A stretch of DNA of 64,000 nt from contig MSED01000007.1 in NCBI GenBank assembly GCA_002099365.1, forward strand, positions 434,001 to 498,000. Reading direction: 5' to 3'. Below are positions 1 to 9,207 of the stretch, piece by piece. The notes below the pieces were generated by a model, which searched no databases, was not told where the DNA came from, and saw only the letters and a program-made list of their open reading frames with translations. The stretch's first letter is position 1. Every line of letters begins with the position of its first letter. Origin of the DNA: Phialophora verrucosa. Its lineage: Eukaryota; Ascomycota; Eurotiomycetes; Chaetothyriales; Herpotrichiellaceae. Made by a program: the position numbers and the translations under genes.

Positions 1-976
1 GTCAGTTATGAGCTGCAATGAGGCCAATCCTGAAAGAGGGGACAACCTACTCTGAACGACGATCAAACCAGCGCTCATGATGGAAAAACTGAGCATGGCG
101 GAGATCAATGCGCGTTTGCGGTACGATGGCCGCGTAGCAATCAATTTCCAGCTGGTGTTCTGCACCCGATCAAATTCGATCTGCGCATGAATCTGGTAGA
201 ATTCACGCTTGGCAAACTCATCGGTCGGGTCATGTTGGTCGGCGTGAAGGGCTTGTATAATCTCCCACGCTTCCACCGATCGGTTTTTGGCAATGAGGTA
301 GCGGGGGCTCTCGGGGAGCCAGGCGACGCCAATGAAGAAAAGGACCTCCGGCAACGCCGCGATGGCAATCGGGATACGCCAGGCATTCGGAGAGTCATAG
401 TAGTAGAAGCCAACTCCGACGAAACCAATGATCGAGTAGCCGACGTTGATCATGACTGCATGCACGTCGCTCAGCTTTCCTCGGTGGCGTGGAGGCACAA
501 TCTCGCTGATCCAGAGAGGGACACCACATATGGCTTGAAAACAGCTTATCTCAGAATGTCAGTCTTGCGAGCTCAGGCCGGACAGAGGGGAGCAGGGATA
601 CACACCCCCAGCCCAAAAAGAAGCGAAACACAATGAACATCGATACATTGACCGATCCAGCTAGCAGTGCCTGCGAAACAGTAATCACGCCGACGGCAAA
701 GATGATGGATGGTTTGCGGCCGTATCGATTTGCAAACCAGCCGTGTACAAAAGCGCCCCATGTCGCACCGACGTAGAATATGCTCGTCACAGCGCCAGTG
801 AGGGAGGCACCGTTCGGTCCGTCGAGGGCCATCTTTTTGATGAATGACGGCTGTCCCAGGGTGGTGCTGATCACCGAAGCTGTCATGCCCATGGATGCTG
901 AAGCCATGGACATGATCAGGACCATCCAGACGGTCTTGGCCTTGACGTGGCCTTTTTCAGTGACTTGATGCATCAT
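1..976 (-). CDS. MFS sugar-porter-type transporter, 3' end outside the window
   Basis: Plasma-membrane carrier of the major facilitator superfamily, sugar-porter branch; the substrate (sugar, quinate or related polyol/acid) cannot be told from sequence. The ATG is at 976 (protein starts MMHQVTEKGH). The first helices are followed by a loop with RYGRKPS, the usual G-R-[KR] motif after TM2. After a 61-bp intron (545-605, GT..AG on the minus strand) the frame resumes as CFQAICGVPLWISEIVPPRH, and then PESPRYL, the sugar-porter motif after TM6. A second intron probably starts at 50 (donor GTAGGT after GLIVVQ) and runs past the window edge. About half the protein is therefore visible. It lies next to an SDR and a P450 and may supply or export their substrate; that link is inference. 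Family assignment is firm, substrate is not. Confidence 0.88.
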
Positions 977-1608
977 GTCGAGCTTGCCAGGGCGTATCGT
1001 TGTGCTTGAAAGACCCAGAATGTTGGGAGAGAGGAGGAGGTGGATGTAATGAAGCTGCTAATTGTGGCAGGTAGTCAATTCTATAGGCTTTAAGAAGTGG
1101 GTCTTCGCTCGCGGGCCTGACCACAAATTGGGGACAACCACGCCGAGCTGTCCATATCGCGGGGGATGTAAAAGACCCACGGAGCCGTCGAGACAAAGTC
1201 CGGGGATATCCCCCGGGGGCGGAGGGATGTCAGTCTCCGCTCGAAACTAGCGTCTAGACCATCCACACTGCTGCCGTTCACACCCATGTCATCGCTTGAA
1301 AGACTAGCTTCATGGCGAACTAGACCTGTGCTACGGTTTTCCCGTACTTTCAGGTGCTCCAGAGGCGTTTCAGCAGCGTCCCGCGATCAGTGGGCGTAAG
1401 CACAGTGGAATATTGGGCTTGAGATGATGTTTCGACCAGTGCCTTATGAAGATTGATATCTGGTGGCGAAGTCTAGACTCAATGTGGGCGACACATGATT
1501 TCAGAGGCAGTTTGTCCAAATCATCAGTGTTGGTCATGCGAGGTTGGCCCCTTCACGCTTTATGCTCGAATATGGCAAATGCGTGAACAGACGTTGAAAT
1601 TGCGAAGT
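977..1608. other. intergenic, MFS promoter side and SDR 3' side
   Basis: Between the start of the MFS gene and the stop of the SDR gene. No reading frame here has family features; a 74-codon frame at 1495-1719 is antisense to the SDR tail. Nothing else seen. Confidence 0.5.
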
Positions 1609-2516
1609 CTAACATCCCTTCTCGATGGCCCCGTCAACGTTAATGACCTGTTCGTATCCAGTCAGATGAAAGTCGAGCAGCGTGATCATGTGCTAGAAAG
1701 GGACTCACGCTTCCGCTAATGTAAGCCGACTGGTCGCTGAATAGGAACAAAATCACTCTCGAGACCTCCTCAGGCTCTGCTATGCGTCCTAGCGCAGTTT
1801 TCTTGACTAGGATCTCGTTTACCTGATCGGCATTGCCCAGCGCATCGGCGAGAGCTGTGCGGATAATCCCCCTGTGGATGGGTCAGCCATGTCGATGAGA
1901 CAGGACGACGAACTCACGGAGCAACAGCATTTGCTCGGATACCTTTCGGACCAACCTCGCGAGCGAGACATTTGGTTAAACCAATGACCCCCCATTTGGC
2001 AACAGCATATGGTGAGTTGTATTCGGGCCCATATTGGCCTGCAATGCTGGCAGCATTCACGATGGATCCGTGATTTTTCATATGATTAAGTTCGGCTCGG
2101 ATGGAATTCTTCACCCCGTTCAGGTTGGTGGCAAGGAGATCGTCCCAGTCGTCGTCCTTCAGCACACTGAGGCCGTAACCCTTTCCGAAGAAGCCTTGAT
2201 TGCCAACGTAGCCAGCCATGTTCGCTGCGCCGTCCAGCCTGCCAAATTTATCCGCTACCGCCTTGACGGCAGCATCAACCACGTCGGCCCTTTGGACATT
2301 ACATTCAAGGGAAAGGCCTTGCCCACCCAGCGCCTCCACTTCGGCCAGCACGGTGTCGGGCTTGCGTAGGTCCAGAAGACCGACGTGGGCACCTTGTTTG
2401 GCAAGCATCAGAGCTGTTGTCCGGCCCATACCGGAGCCAGCACCGGTGATGATAAAGACCTTTCCTTTCAGGTCACTATAGACGGCAGTGCCGTGAAGTT
2501 CTTGGAAGGATGTCAT
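1609..2516 (-). CDS. Short-chain dehydrogenase/reductase (classical SDR)
   Basis: NAD(P)(H)-dependent oxidoreductase of the classical SDR family, about 266 aa, probably cytosolic; substrate unknown. Three exons: 1918-2516, 1709-1871 and 1609-1647, with introns of 46 bp (1872-1917) and 61 bp (1648-1708). The ATG at 2516 (MTSFQELHG) was preferred to an upstream in-frame position because the SDR fold starts soon after it. The Rossmann motif TGAGSGMG is intact, the catalytic serine lies in NAASIAGQYG and the Tyr/Lys pair in YAVAK. Splicing out both introns restores the normal SDR ending VINVDGAIEKGC. It is transcribed away from the P450 across a shared 443-bp upstream region, which suggests co-regulation. 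Closest in style to the fungal levodione reductase/cyclopentanol-type SDRs, but I cannot assign a reaction. Confidence 0.9.
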
Positions 2517-2959
2517 CTTTGGAATGTTGCCGTTAAACCTCCTTCTGCCGAATCGGATCACTGTTGTAGGTATTGTGAATTGCTATTGAACCAAGCTGAT
2601 TTGTAGCTAAGGATTTCTGAATACGTGGTTCAATGCATAATCGCGGACAAGCCAAAGCCTCATATCAAGTATTGCGAAGACACTTTCGATCTGGCCCCAC
2701 ATAGTGACATGGGCCTTTAGCAGCCGCAAGTCCACGGAGGTAGAGATCTGCCCTGTAATGGATATCAATGATCATCCCCGTGGGGTACTGTAGTCTGAAA
2801 CCAGCCGCCAACAGCTCGGGAGGCATTTCGATTTCCGCAACGTGGTTGGGTCTGAGGGAACCCTGATAAGTATTGGAAATCAAGCCTTTTCCTGGACTGT
2901 GTGCGCTTTCTGCTTACATTGAAGAGAGTCTCACCCTCCTGTCCTGATCCGCCATCACC
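2517..2959. promoter_or_regulatory. Divergent promoter region between SDR and P450
   Basis: The 443-bp gap separates two start codons facing away from each other. It contains CCGAATCGG at 2548-2556, an everted CCG-N3-CGG pair of the type bound by Zn2Cys6 regulators, and the near-palindrome CCCCGTGGGG at 2776-2785, whose GTGGGG half fits the CreA consensus SYGGRG. Binding is inferred from consensus only. Confidence 0.35.
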
Positions 2960-4614
2960 ATGGGTTTGGCGCTCCTGCTCACACAAACGCTCCAGCAATG
3001 GTGGTGGGCCGTCTTGTGTCTGCTGTACCTGACCAGATTAGTCCGTAATTACTCCAGACTATCGTTCATTCCGGGTCCCAAATTGGCCGCTTTCACGGAC
3101 CTATGGAGGTATTTTCATGGAAAGGCTGGCAAATGCATTGATGACTATCAGTTGCACAGAGAATACGATTCCAAGCTACTGCGGGTGGGCCCTAACCAAA
3201 TATCAGTCTCAGATGCAACCGAAGTGGCCAAGATATATGGGCTGGCCCCGATCTTCAACAAGGTATGATCCCCAGCGTTGACCATGGACAAAGTCGAAGC
3301 AGGCTGACCCATGGCAGGGCGAGGCATACATTACACACACCTTCAAGAGCTTGAGAGGAGAGGTGATGCCCAATCTCTCCTCCACACGAGATGAGAAACT
3401 CCATGCGCGGCTGAGGAGACCAGTAAACAACGCCTATTCCATGAGTACGGTCGTCGACTACGAGTATCTGGTGGATTCCACCACCGACGTCTTCTTCCGC
3501 GAACTCACAGAACGCTTTGTACGGCCCGGCGTGGAATGTGATTTCGCTACCTGGCTACAGATGTATGCCTTCGACGTCCTTGGCGAGATTACCTTCAGCA
3601 AACGCTTTGGCTTCTTGGAGGCTGGCTGTGACTTGGAGGATATGCTCCATCACACCGCCATGCACATGGAGTATCTCGGCACAATGGGTCAACTACCATC
3701 GCTAGACAAATGGTTTCGCTTGAACAACCCTTTTGCCCGGCTGTTGGCCAAACCTAATGCTATTGTCAAGTTCACGACCAAGCACATTTATGAGCACAGT
3801 TACCGTTCCAGGGATGGGGTCAAACCAGACTTTGTCACACGTTTTCAGATGGCCAGAGAAAAGTACCCTGACACAATGACTGACTCACAGCTGATGGACT
3901 ATGCTGTGACAAACGTCAGTGCAGGCTCGGACACGACGGCCATTATCCTTCGTGCAGTTTTCTTCAATCTCCTGACGAATCCGCCAGCGCTGGATAGAGT
4001 TATGAGCGAGATCAGGGAAGTATTGGCACGGCGCCCCAAGGATCAGAAACTGAACCATCACTTCTCCTGGACAGAGGCACGGCAAATGCAATTCCTCCAA
4101 GCCTGCATCAAAGAATCTCTGCGCCTGCATCCTGCTCTGGGAATGGTCTTGCCACGCGTGGTCCCTGTCCAAGGTGCGACTATATGTGGTGTTTTTATTC
4201 CGGGTGGCACGGAAGTCGGATGCAACGCATGGACGATCCATCGCGACAAAGATGTTTATGGCGAGGACGCTGATTCCTGGATCCCAGAGAGGTGGCTGGA
4301 TCCCGACGAGGAAAAGGTGAAATTGCTTGAGAGATACAACTTCGCTTTTGGTGCCGGTGCCCGAACTTGTGAGTGATTTGTCTCCTTTGCCTGAACAGTA
4401 TCCTAACATCCACCCGGGTATCGGCCGCCATGTTGCCATGCTCGAGATCTCAAAGTTAGTACCTGAGGTGTTCCGACATTTTGACTTGAAACTGGTCGAT
4501 CCCAGTCGTTACAAATCAAAGCCTGGCTGGCTGGTGGTTCAGTCTGGGTTGGATGTTGAGCTGAAGATGAGGGAGCCAAAGACTTTGGATCTTGTTCAGG
4601 AGCACGCCGGATGA
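2960..4614 (+). CDS. Cytochrome P450, pisatin-demethylase-like; heme motif split by a GT-GG intron
   Basis: Membrane-anchored, heme-thiolate monooxygenase. Modelled as exons 2960-3262, 3318-4368 and 4418-4614, giving 516 aa, normal for the family. The N-terminus has a hydrophobic anchor followed by a Pro-rich hinge (FIPGPKLAAF). The I-helix oxygen-binding motif is AGSDTT, the K-helix ExxR is KESLRLHP, the PERF-type motif is IPERW, and the heme loop is FGAGARTC + IG, with Cys452 as the axial ligand. The first intron (3263-3317) is canonical. The second must run from GT at 4369 to GG at 4416-4417 to restore the heme loop; a CTAAC branch site lies at 4403-4407, 10 nt before that boundary. Retaining the intron, or using the AG at 4397-4398, gives a stop right after the heme cysteine region. 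The gene may therefore be a recent pseudogene, use a rare splice boundary, or carry a base-call error. Resembles fungal CYP57-like enzymes; substrate unknown. Confidence 0.88.
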
Positions 4615-5126
4615 ATGTCTTATCTTGGGATCAGTTGAGCCGGGGGACAAGATGAATCCATGATATAGCATACAGTCCACTGGTCATCTGTGAAAGGGTG
4701 AGATATCATATACATGGAATCTTCTCAGTCCCACGGTCCACGGGAGGGGGGTTCATTCCCACGTTGATCGACCTGATTGATCTGGGTCATAGTAGCAGTG
4801 ACATGATGCAAGCTTGTTCGGTAAGATCCTAGTCTGTAAATGATACTCCTGAGGATTGCACGCAGCTCCACTCAATCTGAATCTCTACCCCGGCCGTCTT
4901 CGGATATTGCGGCTCTGTGTCCATGGAGATGTTCCGCCGGGGAAGCACCACCCCACGAGCCCGGTACGAGTACTAAGCGCTGCCAATTATTGTTGCTGCC
5001 AGGAACAGGGTGGTCATTTGAAAGAATCCATCTCATGTTCATGCTACGGAGTAGAGAGAATTGTGATCGCCATGTGATTATCTCTGGACTATCCAGTACC
5101 ATGCTGCAGTCTATGTTAGATATTTG
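4615..5126. other. intergenic between convergent P450 and alcohol dehydrogenase genes
   Basis: 3' ends of two convergent genes. It contains one GTACGAGTAC word near 4962, of the kind repeated in other gaps of this window. No supported gene. Confidence 0.5.
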
Positions 5127-6281
5127 TCAATTCTGATGATGTGGCTGGATCAAAATCTTGATATGATCCTTTCTGTTGTTTAGCAATGTTTTGAAGCCTC
5201 CTTCAATTATGTTTTCCAAGGAGACAATGGATGTAACCATGCCCTCGACGTTGAGAGAGCCATCTTTCAGTGCATCGATGACAGAAATGTAATCTTCGTC
5301 AGTGTATGCAATGCCTCCCCTAAAGACTTTCTCTGCAAGTGTTACAGTGTTCGGGTTGAAGCTCAACGGTCTCCCATGAATAGCAACGTTGTAGATGGTT
5401 CCTCCAGGCCGTACTGCTGAGACCGCCGTATCAAAAGTCGTTTGCAAGCCTGTAGCGTCGAAAGCCACCAGAACACCAGCCCCATCTCCGGATTCTGAGC
5501 GGGATATGTTCACAACATCATTGCTTAGCCCATGTGTGCCACCGGTCGGCATGGAATTTGCAGTCGGGTCAACGGCGCAATCAGCCCCAAAGGTTTGTGC
5601 TTGCTCCCTCCTCTTCTTCAAAGTCTCACTGACAACTATCCTCCGAGCACCCCACACCTTCAACACCAAAACCAAGGCAAGCCCAATCGGTCCTGCACCG
5701 AGAACGAGAACGTCTTGATTGGGCTGGAAGCCAGAGAGGCGAACGGCGTGCCACGCAACTGCCAATGGTTCGACCAGTGCACCGCTTTGCAGAGACACAT
5801 TTTCCGGAAGAACGAAGGCGTTGCTCGCTTTGACAATCACCTCTTCAGAAAAGCCACCACAGGGACCGCCTACGCCGTAGTAGGATATGTTTGTACAAAT
5901 ATTTCGTCTTCCATCGCAGCAGCTTGGGCAAGGGGGTCGTCCATAATGCTGATCATGGAGAATTGGATTCACCGCTACCTTTTGTCCTCGAGAGAATCCC
6001 GTAGTGCTGTCCCCGACCTCTGTGACGATGCCGGACATCTCATGGCCCATCACGATGGGCAGAGCACAGCCAGTGAGTGGTTGGGATTGGCCAGGCTTGG
6101 GGGCGACTATTGGTCCTTCAGCGTATTCATGTAGGTCAGAGCCGCATATTCCACAGTACTGGACTTGTATGCGGATTTCGTCAGATCCACATGGTAATGG
6201 AGGTATCTTTTCAACCCGAATGTCATTGTTCCCGTGCAAACGCAAAGCGGTGATTGTGCGTAGAGCTATCCCCGACGCCAT
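5127..6281 (-). CDS. Zinc-dependent alcohol dehydrogenase, (R,R)-butanediol dehydrogenase-like
   Basis: Medium-chain dehydrogenase/reductase with zinc, about 384 aa, cytosolic, NAD(P)-dependent oxidation of a secondary alcohol or diol. The start was set at the ATG at 6281 (MASGIALRTITAL); the frame continues upstream only through a GTG. The catalytic zinc site is represented by CGICGSDLHEY and MGHEMSG (His80-Glu81), and the structural zinc lobe by the cysteines of CPSCCDGRRNIC. The Rossmann motif is LVLGAGPIGLA. There is an unusually long loop before GHE compared with sorbitol dehydrogenases, as in the 2,3-butanediol dehydrogenase subgroup. Intronless. It converges with the P450, and with the SDR and MFS carrier forms a transport-and-oxidation neighbourhood. 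Family assignment is secure; the butanediol label is by similarity in layout only. Confidence 0.88.
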   Translation of the reverse strand: MASGIALRTITALRLHGNNDIRVEKIPPLPCGSDEIRIQVQYCGICGSDLHEYAEGPIVAPKPGQSQPLTGCALPIVMGHEMSGIVTEVGDSTTGFSRGQKVAVNPILHDQHYGRPPCPSCCDGRRNICTNISYYGVGGPCGGFSEEVIVKASNAFVLPENVSLQSGALVEPLAVAWHAVRLSGFQPNQDVLVLGAGPIGLALVLVLKVWGARRIVVSETLKKRREQAQTFGADCAVDPTANSMPTGGTHGLSNDVVNISRSESGDGAGVLVAFDATGLQTTFDTAVSAVRPGGTIYNVAIHGRPLSFNPNTVTLAEKVFRGGIAYTDEDYISVIDALKDGSLNVEGMVTSIVSLENIIEGGFKTLLNNRKDHIKILIQPHHQN

Positions 6282-6602
6282 AGTGCCTCGCGCCCGAGAT
6301 TCAAGGCCTAGAGGAATGAGATTCACCCTCTATGTAGAGGATGTCTACAAGTCGGCGTTTGGACTGGTGTGGTATCCGCGGAGTCACTTTGCCGAAGACA
6401 AGCTGCTGCCGGGGGAGCGGAAAGAAACACTCTCTTGCGACCTCTTCACCTGGGCACAACCCGTGACAGCAAGGCAAGACAGAGTCTCGACTCACCCAAA
6501 CTTCCCTGAATCTAGGAAGACATCCTCAACATACTGCACTGACCTCTGACGTCCACCACGTCTACTTCACCCAAGGTTCGAGACCACGGAAACACCGCTC
6601 CA

Positions 6603-6720
6603 GAGGCAGTCGCAAGCCTCAAAGCTCAGATCGATCATGCCACCTCAGACTCTCTGGCGCTCCTGGTGTAGTAGTCGTGGCCGTAAACAAGCTCGACGGG
6701 CTTATATTGGTCCGAAGCCG
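6603..6720 (+). pseudogene. Possible fragment of a class-C beta-lactamase-fold esterase/transesterase
   Basis: The frame from 6603 reads EAVASLKAQIDHATSDS and then meets two stops. The frame shifted by one base from about 6658 reads APGVVVVAVNKLDG. Together these resemble the N-terminus of fungal serine-hydrolase/transesterase (LovD-like, beta-lactamase fold) proteins, which begin with a helix and then an I-P-G-V-V-x-x-A-V strand. The downstream SxxK catalytic motif was not found, so only a broken start remains. The resemblance is short and the call weak. Confidence 0.28.
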
Positions 6721-7329
6721 TGCCTTGCCGTGCCTAGTACACCGCTACAAGCTGTACACCTGGCATGGCATCGACCGCGATGCCCATGAGACATGATCTG
6801 ACGCTTTTTCAGAATTCCGAAACAAGCGAAAATCATTCGGTGGTGTCGGTGAAAGCCACCCCCTGCTTGCTAATTTCCAACTGGGGAGGTGCGCTCGCTG
6901 GAGCTCGCTGGCTTGCGGAACCATAGCCGATGGTAGTCTCGGGGTGAGGCGGACCGCGTGGTCAAGTTGACTCAAGAACAAATTCTGTCTGATTGGCAGC
7001 GATAAGATGTCGGGAAGGCTTGTTGCAAAAGAGGCATTGAAACTTTGCTCGCTCTTCGCTGTTGCCAAATTCATGAGGGCTAGAAGGTTGAACAGCAAAG
7101 GGATAAAACGGCTCACGCAAGATGCGTGGTTCGAGAATAGTCTTGGGAGACGAGTTTGTATATTCAAAAGCTTCGTTGAATGTATTTAACTTCGCACGCG
7201 CTCAACATTTTAGTCAGTCGACGAGTATGACGGGTTTCTGTTTCAGCTGCCGGCAAGCTGCTTGTCCTACATCCTGAGAGCGTCAACCCAAAAGATCAAC
7301 TCCAGCGCTATGCAAGAATGATGGACACA

Positions 7330-8400
7330 TTATATTCATAAATTATTGTCCTTCGCCCGTGATGGTCGTCTCCATGGCAATCGTTTTGTCGCAAGTCTTT
7401 GGACATCAGGCAGAGGCTCCCACACTTTGCTTGTGTGATTACAGCGACGTCCGTTATCTGGCAAGTCGTGTGCATTTCGTCCATAGTAGGGACTGGGATG
7501 TCCGAGGATTTCCTTGTCGGCCACGCGCTGCATCTGCTGCAATCACGGGGTCTGGCTCGACCGCGTTTCGTGCCAAGTTGCCCAGCGTACAGAGTTTGGA
7601 AACAAGGAAACACCATGGGAGTACTTACTGTTCAAAGTTTGTCAAGCTGAGAGATTTCTTCCCATATTCCACTTCCAGCAAATATGCATACTCAAAGGTA
7701 TTTTGACCTGGACACCTTCGAAAAAGCTGCCTCGCTGCGGAAACATATCACGTTCGGGGCAGACATTGTAATAAGGGTGGTGACGGTGTCGCGAGCCACT
7801 TAATAGATAATGATTCTAATCTTTGCACATCAACGCGCCTTCAATGCCCTCTGCTCTTGCCGTATAGTTCGGTCTACGGTCGAAATAATCAATGAACAAG
7901 CCGGTGTCAGTTTCATACCACCGGGCGTCAATAACGTTCAACTTCTCCTCGATATCGCGAGAGGTAAATTGCGGGTTCACTTCGAGCAGGTATGTCCGGC
8001 CCTGCTTCACGCCCCGGCAGCCGAAAATGGTACTCTGTCATGTTGTAGTACTTCGCCAAACCGAGATCGTGCTCTTTGAGACCTGCACATCCTTGTCAGA
8101 GTCCCAGGGCAGGATCTTTTGGTTCCACCACTCCCCCATCATCGAAGCCGTGCATAAACCATGTCTCGGCGCCAAAGTCGGCCATAGTAGCAAGGAAACT
8201 TTGTATGAGGGTAGTCAGGTGTGGCAGTCATTCCTCTTTCTCGACTTGTGCGGCCGCAAACCGGCCACGTGGAACTTCGACTCGTGGAGTATTTGTCCTT
8301 AGGATTGGGCCGGCTGAAGCGTCGATGATGTGGTTCATTTATCAGGACCTGTGGTTTCAGGTCGGACACAGGAGGCTGCGGAGCAACCTGCGTTAGAGCA
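7330..8400 (-). pseudogene. Decayed LicD/Mnn4-type phosphotransferase gene
   Basis: LicD-family proteins are nucleotidyltransferase-fold enzymes that put phosphorylated groups on glycans (fungal Mnn4-type mannosylphosphorylation is one example). Conserved pieces are readable on the minus strand in order but in different frames: IQSFLATMADFGAETWFMHG (about 8245-8145), then after a one-base slip near 8144 WWNQKILPWDSDKDVQV, then after a slip near 8060 LAKYYNMTEYHFRLPG, then after a slip near 8015 QGRTYLLEVNPQFTS and LNVIDARWYETDTGLFIDY, ending at an in-frame stop at 7816-7818. Farther on, in other frames, come FPQRGSFFEGVQVKIP and AYLLEVEYGKKSLSLTNF (7626-7793). The W-N-x-K-x-L-P-W-D-x-D block and the IDARW...TGLFID block are the family hallmarks. 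At least three frameshifts plus a stop make it a pseudogene. The ends are approximate. Confidence 0.75.
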
Positions 8401-9207
8401 TTGCGTACAGAGTATGGTGAGGCAATGTGGAATGCCAGGTCCGTCTCCAGTCACAGGCAAGACAAGAAGTATAGCAGGTGCCTCCGCACGGTTATTTGAG
8501 CCCTACTCATTCGGATGTCTTGCTCTCTCGGTTCTCAGGAGGCTCTACCTTGGTCTTTCCTCTGTCCTGTAGAAGGCTTCGTCGTGGTTTGGCACGATTG
8601 TGACCAGAGAGATTATCGTCATCTTTCGATTGCTTTGCACTGCTCTCGCTCAGCCGCACTCACTCTTATATACAGCCCCAAGGCAACCGGAGGACTGCGT
8701 CTGGAGGAAAGTCATGCGAGCGCCGTGGCAAGCCCTTGCTTAGCTCCACTCGTAGTACGGGGATGTTGAATATAGGACGAGGAAATTTTCGTCGACGGCT
8801 TATGACTAAGGACAAAGCTGTACGCATTCGACATTTATTTGATGGGCCAAACAACTACCAAATCTCGATGATGGTTAGGCAGCACAAATAAAGCGGCGAA
8901 AGAGTGGTGGGACTTTGGTTCGATGTCATGCTGGGCTGGAATTAGCTGTCAAATGTCAATCCATGCCTGGCGAACTTACTCGAGTCACTCCAAAGGCGTT
9001 CGCAGCGGTACTTGTGAGAAACGTCGATGAGGGCTGGCAGCAAGATATACGAGAGGCGTACGGATTTTGGGGATGCCTGCTCCGCAACCCCGCGTCTCCT
9101 TGGCAACTTCGACGCGTCCAACGCGTCTTCCATTTTCCTGCAGCCGGCGGATGCATCAAATAATCAATCCCCACGCAAAATCACGGATACCATGGACAGC
9201 GGTAGCA

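Larger units (their letters stand above)
6282..9207. other. Gene-poor tract with gene relics
   Basis: Almost 3 kb without an intact gene. It holds a probable LicD-family pseudogene (about 7330-8400, minus) and a possible fragment of a beta-lactamase-fold esterase (6603-6720, plus). A 140-codon minus-strand frame at 6745-7167 starts with a signal-peptide-like stretch but matches nothing I know. The rest looks like ordinary decayed intergenic DNA. Confidence 0.5.

Noticed and set aside
187..636. 149-codon plus-strand frame over the MFS gene
   Set aside because: Antisense to conserved transporter helices; no family features.
1495..1719. 74-codon plus-strand frame
   Set aside because: Overlaps the last exon and intron of the SDR gene on the other strand; composition not protein-like.
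6574..6584. GGTTCGAGACC resembling a tRNA B box
   Set aside because: No acceptor stem, D arm or anticodon arm can be drawn around it.
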